A stretch of DNA of 64,000 bases from Acinetobacter sp. NIPH 298. GTDB lineage: Bacteria > Pseudomonadota > Gammaproteobacteria > Pseudomonadales > Moraxellaceae. This document shows positions 8,605 to 17,680 of the stretch, one piece after another (position 1 is the stretch's first letter; every line of letters begins with the position of its first letter). The stretch is taken from positions 434,001-498,000 of the forward strand of contig NZ_KB850055.1 of the NCBI RefSeq assembly GCF_000369505.1. Direction: 5' to 3'. The translations under genes were made by a program, and so were the position numbers. Below the pieces are notes generated by a model. The model searched no databases and was not told the DNA's origin. It was given only the letters and a program-made list of their open reading frames with translations.

Positions 8605-9543
8605 TCACTTTAAAGCAGTTTTAGCATAAATATTGGCCTGAATCCATAGATTGCCACGAATATATTGGCCAATGTTAAAGTTTTTATACAAAACATTTTT
8701 AGTCGCAATACGAATGACGATTGCAGGGAGATCATCTTCTAAAACTAAAGTCACGTCATACAGGGTATATTCATCTTGCATAAACTGCATTGTGGTTTTA
8801 CCCACGATATTTCCTTGGAACCAAGCTTCATCTTCTTGGCCTAATGTTTCCCCGAATAAATAGGCCACCATTTTAGAAAAGTCGACAGTTACAGGTTCTT
8901 GATCTTCTGGGGTTTTTGGTTGCCAGTCATTAATAAGTTCTTGTAAGTTTTCTGGTGCAATTCCATTATGTTCGGTCAAAATCGCATTTAATGCACGATG
9001 ATGTTTAATTGAAGCAGGGTCATCAACAATGATTTTCTCACCATCAGCAACGATTTCTAATTCATAAGCCCAAGCATTAAATTGGACTTGATAAGTTTGG
9101 TTCTTATCATATTTGCAGTGATTTACACTGAATAAATTATCAAAGGCATAAATAACGGTATTTGTATTTAAACTTAAACGTAATACTGCTTGAGTTGCAG
9201 AATGACAACGAGTAATTCGCTCGATTTTTGCATCATATTTATATGGACTTTCAAAACTTGGAAAAGCCGTTTTTAAAGCACGTGGTTTTTGATCTTCAAC
9301 TGCAATAATTTGATTTATTGAAACGGCTTCACCACTTGGTCCTTGAATGAGCCAAAAGGATTGATCCATTTCCTGTTCATCTTCACAGAGACCCATTGGC
9401 ATCACAGGTGCATCCAGTGCCAGCCCTAACCACTTGGGAACATCGGTTTCAGGTGTGTCGGTCAACAAGTTCCAGTGTTCAACATGGTTGCCGAAATTTT
9501 GATCTTGAATTGTAATCGTTTCTGGACTGTTTTGATTTTTCAT
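8605..9543 (-). CDS. Conserved hypothetical protein
   Basis: 312 residues from the ATG at 9543 (MKNQNSPETI); an in-frame TTG at 9606 would add 21 residues, and neither start has a strong ribosome site. The protein is acidic, has no signal peptide or membrane helix, and so is probably cytoplasmic. Features seen include PKWLGLALDAPVMPMGLCED near residue 35, several aromatic-rich beta-like stretches, and a C-terminal beta pattern (TLVLEDDLPAIVIRIATKN). I recognise no catalytic motif and do not assign a function. Confidence 0.75.
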   Translation of the reverse strand: MKNQNSPETITIQDQNFGNHVEHWNLLTDTPETDVPKWLGLALDAPVMPMGLCEDEQEMDQSFWLIQGPSGEAVSINQIIAVEDQKPRALKTAFPSFESPYKYDAKIERITRCHSATQAVLRLSLNTNTVIYAFDNLFSVNHCKYDKNQTYQVQFNAWAYELEIVADGEKIIVDDPASIKHHRALNAILTEHNGIAPENLQELINDWQPKTPEDQEPVTVDFSKMVAYLFGETLGQEDEAWFQGNIVGKTTMQFMQDEYTLYDVTLVLEDDLPAIVIRIATKNVLYKNFNIGQYIRGNLWIQANIYAKTALK

Positions 9544-9784
9544 AAAAGCGCGATGCAAAAAGATTGAACTTATTCTATTAAATCGAGGGTAACTGTCATA
9601 TTTCAAGTCTGGATATGTAATTCTATAAATTTAATTTACTTTCTTGATGTAAAGTGCAAATGACAGGTTCGATATTTTAAATATCAATTAGGGGCTATTG
9701 ATCTCGTTTAAGTTTATTTCCGCTAGCTCTATCGCTATGCCAATCTGCTACACTATATTTTTATTTATATGAGCTTTCGCTAAC

Positions 9785-10255
9785 GTGCTGCCATTTAAAT
9801 TATGGGTAGATGCAGATGCTTTACCTAAAATTTTACGTGAAGTTATTTTGCGTGCATCGGACCGCTATCAATTAGAGGTGACCTTTGTTGCGAACCAAAA
9901 TGTAGGAATTACGCCCTCCATGCGTATTAATTCGATTCAAGTGATGAGTGGGGCGGATCAAGCTGATCAAGAAATTGTAGATCGAATGCGTGAAAATGAC
10001 ATTGTCATTACACAAGACATTCCGCTTGCAGCACAAGTCATTGAAAAAGGAGGGATTGCAATCCATCCTCGTGGCGAAGTTTATACCACAGCCAATGTCA
10101 AAGCTCGGCTACATTTACGTGATTTCATGGACACTTTACGTGGTGCTGGAGTTCAGACGGGTGGACCACCGCCGATTTCGGAAAGAGATAAGCGAGAATT
10201 TTCTAGCGCATTAGACCAAACGATTTTCAAACAAAAACGTAAAACAACTTCTTGA
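9785..10255 (+). CDS. UPF0178/YaiI-YqxD family protein (DUF188)
   Basis: 156 residues from a GTG start at 9785. The N-terminus [20 protein letters not shown] and the later [11 protein letters not shown] and HPRGEVY segments match the DUF188 family, which has a PIN-like fold with clustered acidic residues. The family's substrate is not established; a nuclease-like role is suggested only by fold. It lies seven bases before the DMT transporter gene and is probably cotranscribed with it. Confidence 0.9.
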   Translation: MLPFKLWVDADALPKILREVILRASDRYQLEVTFVANQNVGITPSMRINSIQVMSGADQADQEIVDRMRENDIVITQDIPLAAQVIEKGGIAIHPRGEVYTTANVKARLHLRDFMDTLRGAGVQTGGPPPISERDKREFSSALDQTIFKQKRKTTS

Positions 10256-10262
10256 GCAAAGT

Positions 10263-11156
10263 ATGCCCTCACGTATTAATTTGATGCTTACTTACGCTTT
10301 GCTGATCTTTATTTGGGCATCAACGCCTTTAGCAATTGTTTGGAGTGTTTCTGATTTACATCCAATGTGGGCATTACTATTACGTTTTTTAATCGCGTTA
10401 CCATTAGCAATATCGGTTTTAGTATTTTTAAAAGTTAAATTTCCAACCGATAAAATTGCGCTATTGAGTTATATCGCTGGTGCTTTGAGTCTGATTGGCT
10501 CACAAATTTTTACCTATGCTTCAACAGCTTATTTAAGCTCTGGTTTGATTGCATTGATGTTTGGTTTAGCCCCGATTATGGCGGGCTTAATTGGACGATT
10601 TGCTTTTCAACAGAAACTCGCTGCATGGCAATGGTTGGGAATGGCAATCTCAATTGTTGGACTGGCCATGATTTGTCTCAGCGGCAATCAAAAACATGTG
10701 CAGCCGATCGGTATTGTCTTGATGTTATTGAGCGTTTTTTCTTATTCATTGTCAATTTTCTGGGTAAAGAAGATCAATGCAGATCTACAACCGATGGCGC
10801 AAGCCACTGGCTCGATTCTCATTTCGACTTTATGTGCATTGTTGCTGTTACCTTGGATTTGGCAATACGCACCGACACAGATTCCTTCGGCAAAATCATT
10901 ATTGGCACTGGCTTACACTGTAGTTGTGGCATCGTTAATTGCGATGTTTTGTTATTTTAAATTGGTTCAAAACTTAAAGGCGACAACATTGTCATTGACC
11001 ACGGTGATGACACCGATGTTAGCAATCTTGATCGGTGCATATTTTAATAATGAACAATTGTCGGTACAGGTATTTGCCGGTGCAACGATTATTTTATTTG
11101 GATTATTCCTTTATTTCTTTAAAGATTTACAAGCCCATCGCCGTTTAAAAATATAA
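10263..11156 (+). CDS. EamA/DMT family transporter
   Basis: 297 residues with about ten predicted membrane helices arranged as two EamA repeats of five. The first repeat starts LLIFIWASTPLAIVW and contains ALLLRFLIALPLA; the second starts near IGIVLMLLSVFSYSLSIFWVKK. This is the drug/metabolite transporter superfamily, inner membrane, usually exporting amino acids or small metabolites; the substrate cannot be read from the sequence. The gene ends 19 bases from the convergent PilZ gene, with no hairpin terminator between them. Confidence 0.9.
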   Translation: MPSRINLMLTYALLIFIWASTPLAIVWSVSDLHPMWALLLRFLIALPLAISVLVFLKVKFPTDKIALLSYIAGALSLIGSQIFTYASTAYLSSGLIALMFGLAPIMAGLIGRFAFQQKLAAWQWLGMAISIVGLAMICLSGNQKHVQPIGIVLMLLSVFSYSLSIFWVKKINADLQPMAQATGSILISTLCALLLLPWIWQYAPTQIPSAKSLLALAYTVVVASLIAMFCYFKLVQNLKATTLSLTTVMTPMLAILIGAYFNNEQLSVQVFAGATIILFGLFLYFFKDLQAHRRLKI

Positions 11157-11175
11157 ATTTTATCTTTGCTTCATT

Positions 11176-11763
11176 TTAGCGGTCATTGACTTCCAGTTTT
11201 TGCGATTGTTTTACACTGGCTGTGAGTTTGGCTCGATCTTGTGGGTTTAGGGTAATAAAGTAAGCGCCGATACGAAATTTACCTTGTTCTTCTGCCGCAC
11301 TGTAGGCAACCTGAGCCGTTGCAGCGATATGGAAGAAGTTTTCAGGGTGGCTTAAAGTGATATGAATATACGTCCCTTCATTGATATCTTGGGTGCTAAA
11401 GAAGCTCAAGCCGTTCTCTGAAAAGTTCACTTGTTCTGGTACAGGGAGCTGAGATTGCACGATATTGTCGTAGAAAGATCCCGTAATCAGATTTAATTTC
11501 TGATTAAAAAGGGATAAGATGCGAGCAATTTGTTGATCTTTTTCATTTAATTGTTCTAATTCGTAGCGAAGTGCGTGATCAAATTGATCTAATTCAGCAA
11601 GTAGTAGAAAATAGCGTGGCAGTACAAAATGAGAATCATAAGGGTCATTCAGGGCGACATCATCTGGAATGATTTGATAGTTGATTCTCAACACGGCATC
11701 AATACGAGACATCACGCGACGTTCTGCGTTGTCGTCAATAAGATGATGTTGTGAATTTTCCAT
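11176..11763 (-). CDS. PilZ domain-like protein
   Basis: 195 residues, soluble. The C-terminal half carries a PilZ-like core VNFSENGLSFFSTQDINEGTYI (in two pieces: VNFSENGLSFF and INEGTYIHITL), which matches the D/NxSxxG element of PilZ c-di-GMP receptors. The usual RxxxR motif ahead of it is not evident, though RRVMSRIDAVLRI near the N-terminus could be a displaced version. c-di-GMP binding is therefore uncertain. The N-terminal half is helical. It is divergent from the lipoprotein-release permease gene, 25 bases away. Confidence 0.65.
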   Translation of the reverse strand: MENSQHHLIDDNAERRVMSRIDAVLRINYQIIPDDVALNDPYDSHFVLPRYFLLLAELDQFDHALRYELEQLNEKDQQIARILSLFNQKLNLITGSFYDNIVQSQLPVPEQVNFSENGLSFFSTQDINEGTYIHITLSHPENFFHIAATAQVAYSAAEEQGKFRIGAYFITLNPQDRAKLTASVKQSQKLEVNDR

Positions 11764-11788
11764 AATAAATCACCTCGGACTAAATGGT

Positions 11789-13024
11789 ATGTTTAAGCCA
11801 ATTTCGCTGTATATAGGGTTGAGATACACTCGCGCTCGGCGAAGTAATCATTTTATTTCTTTTATTGCCTTGGTTTCCATGATTGGTTTAACCCTAGGCG
11901 TGGCTGTCCTCATTACAGTATTGTCTGTGATGAATGGTTTTGATCGCGAATTAAAAACGCGTGTTCTTGGAATGGTACCACAAGCCACTGTTTCTTCTAC
12001 TCAAATTTTAACAGATTGGCCTGAGCTTGTAAAAAAAGTTGAGACTCATCCACAGGTTACAGGCGTCGCACCATTTACCCAATTACAGGGAATGTTGACT
12101 GCTCATGGGCAGGTCGCAGGCATTATGGTGACGGGGATTGAACCTGAATATGAGAAAAAGGTTTCAATCATCCAAGATCATATGGTAACTGGGGATTTAA
12201 ACGCTTTACAAAAGGGTGAGTTCGGTATTGTTCTAGGTAAGGACATGACTGATGCGCTTGGTCTAGGTTTAAATGACAATGTAACCTTGGTTTTACCTGA
12301 AGCAACGCCATCTCCTGCGGGGGTTGTACCTCGTTTTAAACGATTTAAGATTGTGGGTATTTTTAGTATTGGGGCAGAAGTTGATTCAATGGTCGGTTAT
12401 ATCGCATTGAATGATGCTTCAACTTTATTGCGTCTGCCAGATGGGGCACAGGGTGTTCGCTTAAAGTTAGATAATATTTTTGCAGCACCAAAAGTGGCCG
12501 ATGAAATTGTGAGTGATTTACCAAGCAATTTTTATGCATCGAACTGGACCTATACCCATGGCAATTTATTTAATGCCATTCAAATGGAAAAAACGCTTGT
12601 TGGCTTATTACTATTTCTGATTATTGTGGTGGCTGCATTTAACATTGTGTCATCGTTAGTCATGGTGGTTACCGATAAAAAATCAGATATTGCAATTTTG
12701 CGAACATTAGGCGCTTCACCTTCCATGATCACCAAAATTTTTATGGTGCAAGGGACCGTGATTGGTGTGATTGGAACGATTGCAGGTACAATTTTAGGTG
12801 TGACTTTGGCATTAACCATTAGTGACATCATTTCTTGGTTGAATACAGTTCTCGGTCTGAACTTATTTGATGCTTATTTTGTACATTACCTTCCTTCTTA
12901 TCTCAGATGGCAAGATGTGGCTGTGATTGTTACTGTGTCATTGGTCTTGAGTTTCTTGGCAACGATTTACCCTGCATTACGTGCAGCTAAAGTTCAACCT
13001 GCTGAGGCGTTACGTTATGAGTAA
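11789..13024 (+). CDS. Lipoprotein-releasing ABC transporter permease (LolC/LolE/LolF type)
   Basis: 411 residues with LolC/E/MacB-type topology: one N-terminal helix (about 22-45, FISFIALVSMIGLTLGVAVLI), a large periplasmic domain (about 50-265) and three C-terminal helices (about 270-300, 320-345 and 375-400). DKKSDIAILRTLGASPSMI, the cytoplasmic coupling segment, is well preserved. It extracts outer membrane lipoproteins from the inner membrane for LolA. Its last codons overlap lolD by eight bases. Only one permease gene is present here, which fits a homodimeric LolF arrangement rather than separate LolC and LolE; that is inference. Confidence 0.92.
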   Translation: MFKPISLYIGLRYTRARRSNHFISFIALVSMIGLTLGVAVLITVLSVMNGFDRELKTRVLGMVPQATVSSTQILTDWPELVKKVETHPQVTGVAPFTQLQGMLTAHGQVAGIMVTGIEPEYEKKVSIIQDHMVTGDLNALQKGEFGIVLGKDMTDALGLGLNDNVTLVLPEATPSPAGVVPRFKRFKIVGIFSIGAEVDSMVGYIALNDASTLLRLPDGAQGVRLKLDNIFAAPKVADEIVSDLPSNFYASNWTYTHGNLFNAIQMEKTLVGLLLFLIIVVAAFNIVSSLVMVVTDKKSDIAILRTLGASPSMITKIFMVQGTVIGVIGTIAGTILGVTLALTISDIISWLNTVLGLNLFDAYFVHYLPSYLRWQDVAVIVTVSLVLSFLATIYPALRAAKVQPAEALRYE

Positions 13025-13703
13025 GATTGTCTTAGAAGCCAACGATATTTATAAGCATTTTGATGATGGAAAAAGCAAAGTCGAAGTGATTAAGGGCTTG
13101 TCGTTACAAGTGAAGGCGGGTGAGTTCGTCTCAATTGTGGGTTCAAGTGGTTCAGGTAAAAGTACGCTGTTGCATGTGTTAGGTGGTTTGGAACAACCAA
13201 CACAAGGTCAAGTGTTTTTACAAGGACAGCGTTTTGATAACTTGGGCGAAGCAGAACGTGGATTTAAGCGAAATCAATATTTAGGTTTTGTTTATCAGTT
13301 CCATCATTTGTTACCAGAGTTCTCTGCTTTAGAGAATGTGGCAATGCCGTTAATGTTGCGTTCAGACGTTCAATATAAATCAGCCAAAGCTCAGGCCGAG
13401 TATTTACTTGATCGAGTGGGTTTATCTCATCGTATGGACCATCAACCAGGTGAGTTATCGGGTGGTGAACGCCAACGTGTGGCATTGGCACGCTCACTCG
13501 TCACTAAACCTGCTGTGGTGCTGGCAGATGAGCCTACGGGTAACTTAGACCGTAAAACTGCTCTGAGTGTTTTTGAGTTGCTGACTGACTTGAAAAAAGA
13601 ACTCAATATGGCAATGTTGATCGTCACCCATGATGAGCAATTGGCACAATCTGCGGATTCTATTTTGCATATGCAAGATGGGTTGTGGATCAACGAAAAA
13701 TAG
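13017..13703 (+). CDS. lolD: Lipoprotein-releasing system ATP-binding protein LolD
   Basis: 228 residues from the ATG at 13017, overlapping the permease gene. It is an ABC ATPase of the MacB/LolD subfamily: Walker A GSSGSGKSTLL (about residues 40-50), Q-loop YQFHHLLPEFSALENV, signature LSGGERQRVALARSL, Walker B VVLADEPTGNLD and the switch His in VTHDEQLA. The LolD motif region around HHLLPEF fits the family. It powers lipoprotein detachment from the inner membrane. No hairpin terminator is evident before the downstream toxin-antitoxin pair. Confidence 0.96.
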   Translation: MSKIVLEANDIYKHFDDGKSKVEVIKGLSLQVKAGEFVSIVGSSGSGKSTLLHVLGGLEQPTQGQVFLQGQRFDNLGEAERGFKRNQYLGFVYQFHHLLPEFSALENVAMPLMLRSDVQYKSAKAQAEYLLDRVGLSHRMDHQPGELSGGERQRVALARSLVTKPAVVLADEPTGNLDRKTALSVFELLTDLKKELNMAMLIVTHDEQLAQSADSILHMQDGLWINEK

Positions 13704-13778
13704 GTTTTTTATACACCATTGCTTTTTGTGCTATCATTATTTAAAAGTGTAAGCATTGAAAGCAGTGGGGTATAAATG

Positions 13779-14033
13779 ATGGCAAACCTAACCATAAGAA
13801 ATGTTCCTGATTCAGTACATCGTGCGTTAAAAATGAGAGCAGCCCAACATGGACGTAGTGCAGAGGCTGAAATTCGTTCTATTTTAGAAAATGCAGTTAA
13901 ATCAACTCAAGCTATAGGCTTGGGCGATCAATTGGCTTTGCTCGCACAAGCGCAAGGATTGAGCAATGCTGATGTAGAATCATTGGAACAAACACGGAAT
14001 ACGATGCCAGCCCAACCGTTGGAGTTCTTATGA
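13779..14033 (+). CDS. FitA/VapB-type ribbon-helix-helix antitoxin
   Basis: 84 residues from the second of two adjacent ATGs (13776 and 13779); GTGGGG lies upstream. The N-terminus MANLTIRNVPDSVHRALKMR and the GRSAEAEIRSILENAV segment are typical of FitA-like RHH antitoxins, in which the N-terminal strand pairs into a DNA-binding dimer. The C-terminal part should wrap the toxin. The stop overlaps the toxin start by four bases (ATGA), the usual coupling in such pairs. The promoter region of about 70 bases upstream is the expected site of autorepression. Confidence 0.93.
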   Translation: MANLTIRNVPDSVHRALKMRAAQHGRSAEAEIRSILENAVKSTQAIGLGDQLALLAQAQGLSNADVESLEQTRNTMPAQPLEFL

Positions 14034-14443
14034 TTGTTTTAGATACCAATATTATTTCTGAAATGATGAAACCTGAACCTAATCCAACGGTTCGAACATG
14101 GTTAAATGAACAGGTCATCGAAACTTTATATCTTTCTAGTGTTACCATAGCAGAGTTGCAGTTTGGGATAGGTGTGCTTGCGGAAGGACGGAGAAAACAG
14201 GCATTGACCAGTCTGCTTGCTCAAATTGTTCCTTTATTTGAACAGCGTATCTTGGCATTTGATTTTAAGGCTGCGGAACATTATGCAAAATTAGCAGTTG
14301 AGGCGAGATTGGCAGGGAAAGGGTTCCCAACGCCTGATGGTTATATCGCTGCGATTGCGTCTAGTCGAGGTTTTATGATTGCAACAAGAGATATTGCACC
14401 ATTTAAAGCAGTTGGTTTAGCCGTCATTAATCCATTTGAATGA
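14030..14443 (+). CDS. FitB/VapC-type PIN domain toxin
   Basis: 137 residues. It is a PIN-domain ribonuclease: Asp5 in MIVLDTNIISE, Glu42 in TIAELQFGI, Asp in TPDGYIAAIA (about residue 104) and Asp in ATRDIAPF (about residue 123) give the acidic metal-binding set. The length and the FSEMMKPEPN-like start (SEMMKPEPN here) match FitB/VapC plasmid-stability-type toxins. All catalytic acids are present, so it should be active and controlled by the upstream antitoxin. An IS1595-family element sits 12 bases after its stop codon. Confidence 0.93.
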   Translation: MIVLDTNIISEMMKPEPNPTVRTWLNEQVIETLYLSSVTIAELQFGIGVLAEGRRKQALTSLLAQIVPLFEQRILAFDFKAAEHYAKLAVEARLAGKGFPTPDGYIAAIASSRGFMIATRDIAPFKAVGLAVINPFE

Positions 14444-14447
14444 TTTA

Positions 14448-14455
14448 AAATTATT
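14448..14455. repeat. Left 8-bp target site duplication of the IS
   Basis: AAATTATT here is identical to 15167-15174 on the other side of the element. An 8-bp duplication is the usual one for IS1595-family insertion. Confidence 0.92.
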
Positions 14456-15166
14456 GGGGCTGTAGTAGATTAGCATTGTGATAATCTACTTTTATGAAGA
14501 TAACTAGATGTAAATTAAATAGAAAAATTCAGATAAGGTTGTTAGCGTTTTTCATTGCCGAAGTTACTGCTAGAACTGCTGCTGATTTATTGGGAATTCA
14601 ACCTAACTCCGCAGCTCTGTTCTACAAGAAAATTCGTCAAATCATTATGTTTCACCTTGACCAAGATGCCATTGAAGTGTTTCAAGGACAAATTGAATTG
14701 GATGAAAGCTATTTTGGTGGAGCACGTAAAGGAAAGCGTGGTAGAGGTGCTGCTGGTAAAGTGATTGTTTTTGGTTTACTCAAGCGCAATGGTAAGGTCT
14801 ATACGGTCATTGTACCTGATACTAAATCGAGTACCCTAATGCCTGTAATATCAAATAAAATCACTCCTGATAGTGTTGTTTATACAGATCACTGGCATAG
14901 TTATAATGCTTTAGATGTTGCAGGGTTTAGTCATTATAGAATCAATCATTCAAGCCATTTTGCTGATGGTCAGAATCATATCAATGGAATTGAAAACTTT
15001 TGGAATCAGGCAAAAAGAGTACTTCGAAAATACAATGGTATTGACCGAAATGCCTTTTCATTGTTTATTAAAGAATGTGAGTTTCGATTTAATTATGGCA
15101 GCCCAAAGCAACAGTTGAAAACACTATTAAATTGGACTGCAATTTAACCTTATCTACTACAGCCCC
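14456..15166 (+). mobile_element. Complete IS1595-family element (IS1016 group), 711 bp
   Basis: The element is bounded by inverted repeats GGGGCTGTAGTAGAT (left, 14456-14470) and its complement at 15152-15166; the match extends to 18 bases with one mismatch. It contains a single intact transposase gene and is flanked by a perfect 8-bp duplication, AAATTATT. The intact frame, matching ends and perfect duplication point to recent insertion. Confidence 0.93.
14494..15147 (+). CDS. IS1595-family (ISXO2-like) transposase
   Basis: 217 residues, full length for the IS1016 group. An N-terminal helix-turn-helix-like segment (VTARTAADLLGIQPNSAALF, about residues 26-45) precedes the ISXO2-like catalytic domain. 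First acidic residue: ELDESYFGG (about 70). Second: VYTDHWHSY (about 131). Third region: HINGIENFWNQAKRVLRK (about 162-180). The basic GARKGKRGRGAAGK loop is also typical. No frameshift or internal stop is seen, so transposition competence is likely. The stop lies 19 bases inside the right end. Confidence 0.94.
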   Translation: MKITRCKLNRKIQIRLLAFFIAEVTARTAADLLGIQPNSAALFYKKIRQIIMFHLDQDAIEVFQGQIELDESYFGGARKGKRGRGAAGKVIVFGLLKRNGKVYTVIVPDTKSSTLMPVISNKITPDSVVYTDHWHSYNALDVAGFSHYRINHSSHFADGQNHINGIENFWNQAKRVLRKYNGIDRNAFSLFIKECEFRFNYGSPKQQLKTLLNWTAI

Positions 15167-15174
15167 AAATTATT
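15167..15174. repeat. Right 8-bp target site duplication of the IS
   Basis: AAATTATT, identical to 14448-14455. Confidence 0.92.
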
Positions 15175-15189
15175 TATTAAATCTCTTGT

Positions 15190-15216
15190 TAAAGCCCTGA
15201 AAAAGGGCTTTAATTT
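15190..15216 (+). terminator. Probable terminator of the toxin-antitoxin operon, displaced by the IS
   Basis: TAAAGCCC / GGGCTTTA stem with a seven-base loop followed by ATTTT. Without the IS it would start about 35 bases after the toxin stop codon. Confidence 0.75.
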
Positions 15217-15252
15217 TGCCTCTAGAAAAATCAAAAACTTAATTAAAAACTG

Positions 15253-17679
15253 ATGTTAAAAATTATTTTATTGGGGTGGATTGCTGGTATTGCAGTCATG
15301 GGGAAAACGTTCCCTTTCATTACTGCGACATGGTGGATTTGGTGTCTCGTTGCGTTCAGTTTTTTAAGTCTAGTTTTTTATAAAAAACACCTCTATTTTC
15401 ATCGTCCACTGTACAAGGCTTTGATTTTAATCAGTGCGACATGGGCATTATTTTGTACGGGTGGTTATTTTGCTGATTCCGCTTTGGAGCAGCGACTTAA
15501 GTTTAGAGAACTTGAAAAACAGTCATTTGAAGCGATTGTTTATATTAAAAAGATTGATGAACTGAGTGATGATGGGCAGAAACAAATTGCTGAAGTGCTC
15601 AATCGGTATCCTCAGCCTGTTGATTGGTTCTTTTACTTAAAGAAATATAAAGACTCACCCAACGCTGAGCCTGAGCTGAAACTTGGACACTATTATCATG
15701 TATATGGTGAAATTCGACCTGCCCATAGTTATGCCGTTGCAGGGGCATTTGATCAAGAAAAATGGTTCTTACAACAAAATGTGATGTCTGCATTTTCAGT
15801 CAAGCAGATCCAGCCGATTACAACGGATGAAGTCTATCGTTTAGGCTACCAACAACACCTGAAGCAGCAGCAAGGTATTCGAGCTAAATTTTTACTCAAT
15901 GTTGAAATGAAACGTTTGACATTTCGACAGATGCTACAAGCTTCGAACTTACAGCATAAAGGTTTGCTCTTGGCCTTACTTACTGGCGATGAAAGTCTTT
16001 TATCAAATGCATTAAAACAACAGTTTCAACAACTTGGAATTTCCCATTTATTGGCGATTTCAGGGCCGCATGTTTTGATTTTTGCTTTGATGTTGACTTG
16101 GTTGTTACGGAAAATAGTGCAACGTTATTATCCACACTTATATCTCAAACGGCCTCGGCAATTGTTGTTGCTGTTGCCCTTTGTGTCGAGTGTTCTGCTG
16201 TATGTGGCTTTTGTTGGTTTTGAAATACCAGCCATGAGAACATTATTAACGGTGACGATTGCCAGTATTTTTCTTATATTCAGGCAATCGATTCAACCCT
16301 TTGCGATATTGGTTTATAGCGCCAGTTTATTATTGATTTATGATCCATTTAGTATTCTTTCTGCTGCATTTTGGCTGTCTTATGGCGCTTGCTTTATTCT
16401 GCTGAGGATTTATCAAAGCATCGTGCAATTACCCAAAGATCAAGTAGCGACTCCCACGCAGAAAATGCGTATGGCAGGCAAGGTCTTAATCGAATCACAA
16501 TGGAAAATCTTTGTCGCTTTATTGCCTCTGGTTTTAATTTTCTTTCAGCAAGTGTCATGGCTTGCACCACTAACCAATTTGATCGCCATTCCATTATTGA
16601 GTGGCGTCATTGTGCCTTTAGATATTATTGCCGCTTGTCTTTGGCTGCTGATCCCAATATTGGGGGAATTGTTATTTCAGCTCAATGATTTATTTTTGTC
16701 ACTTTTGATGTCGATATTGAATGCTTTACAGCATATTTCCCCAGATTTATATGGCGTCAGTTATACCCCTTGGGCAATCGTAAGTTTGATCTTCGGTATT
16801 TTCATTTTGTTTTTACCAAGAGGCACGATCCCAAAAGTTTGGGCATTGCTGTGTTTCTTGCCAATATTGCTTGGCGTAAAGGCTCAACCGGTTGTGTTGA
16901 ATATATTGGATGTCGGACAGGGACAAGCGATTTTATTACAGCATCCGCAACACACCTTAATGATTGATACAGGTGGCTCATTTGATGAAACTAAATTCAG
17001 TTTAGGTGAGCGGGTTGTGATTCCATTTTTACGTCAGCAGGGCATACGCCAACTCGATCAAGTGATTTTGTCGCACCTCGATCAGGATCATAGTGGCGCA
17101 TTTAGCTCGATTCAAAAAGCATTTCCCATCGGGCAGGTTCAGTCAAATGAACGCGGGGATAAACTCCCTTTTAATGACAATTTCTCCTTATGTCATCAAG
17201 GTCAAATTTGGTCGTATCCGAATCTGAAGATTGAGATTTTATCGCCCCATGCTGAGGAATTGGTTTATGCCAAGCATCAAAAAAATGAATATTCCTGTGT
17301 GATCTACCTGCGGTTTCTCCATGCGCAGCCTTATCAAAATTTTCTGATTATGGGGGATGCCGGCTGGGAAACCGAATATAAACTGTTGCAACAATATCCC
17401 GATTTAAAGGTGGATGTTTTAGTCCTTGGTCATCATGGTAGCAAGCATAGTTCAGCTTATGATTTTTTAGCGCACATTCAACCAAAATTGGCGATTGCTT
17501 CAGCAGGGTTAAACAATCGCTATGGTCATCCGAGTCAAGAAGTATTAAAGCGTTTACATGCCTTAAATATTCCATTGCTTAATACTGCGCAAGCAGGAAC
17601 ACTCAGCTTTGTTTTTGACAATGGAATGGTGCAACTGAAACAACAGCGCCAGCAAGTAAAATGGTTAGAGCGAGAATAG
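15253..17679 (+). CDS. comEC: DNA internalisation competence protein ComEC/Rec2
   Basis: 808 residues, usual size for full-length ComEC. Layout: N-terminal helices and a DUF4131/OB-like region (about 1-190), the polytopic Competence domain (about 210-500, with LLALLTGDESLLSNALKQQF and ISHLLAISGPHVLIF, its hallmark), and a C-terminal MBL domain (about 545-800) with NILDVGQGQAILLQ, SHLDQDHSGA and VLGHHGSKHSS. It forms the inner membrane channel for single-stranded DNA during natural transformation. It faces the acyltransferase gene end to end with one base between the stops. The frame is intact, so uptake capacity is plausible. Confidence 0.95.
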   Translation: MLKIILLGWIAGIAVMGKTFPFITATWWIWCLVAFSFLSLVFYKKHLYFHRPLYKALILISATWALFCTGGYFADSALEQRLKFRELEKQSFEAIVYIKKIDELSDDGQKQIAEVLNRYPQPVDWFFYLKKYKDSPNAEPELKLGHYYHVYGEIRPAHSYAVAGAFDQEKWFLQQNVMSAFSVKQIQPITTDEVYRLGYQQHLKQQQGIRAKFLLNVEMKRLTFRQMLQASNLQHKGLLLALLTGDESLLSNALKQQFQQLGISHLLAISGPHVLIFALMLTWLLRKIVQRYYPHLYLKRPRQLLLLLPFVSSVLLYVAFVGFEIPAMRTLLTVTIASIFLIFRQSIQPFAILVYSASLLLIYDPFSILSAAFWLSYGACFILLRIYQSIVQLPKDQVATPTQKMRMAGKVLIESQWKIFVALLPLVLIFFQQVSWLAPLTNLIAIPLLSGVIVPLDIIAACLWLLIPILGELLFQLNDLFLSLLMSILNALQHISPDLYGVSYTPWAIVSLIFGIFILFLPRGTIPKVWALLCFLPILLGVKAQPVVLNILDVGQGQAILLQHPQHTLMIDTGGSFDETKFSLGERVVIPFLRQQGIRQLDQVILSHLDQDHSGAFSSIQKAFPIGQVQSNERGDKLPFNDNFSLCHQGQIWSYPNLKIEILSPHAEELVYAKHQKNEYSCVIYLRFLHAQPYQNFLIMGDAGWETEYKLLQQYPDLKVDVLVLGHHGSKHSSAYDFLAHIQPKLAIASAGLNNRYGHPSQEVLKRLHALNIPLLNTAQAGTLSFVFDNGMVQLKQQRQQVKWLERE

Positions 17680-17680
17680 C

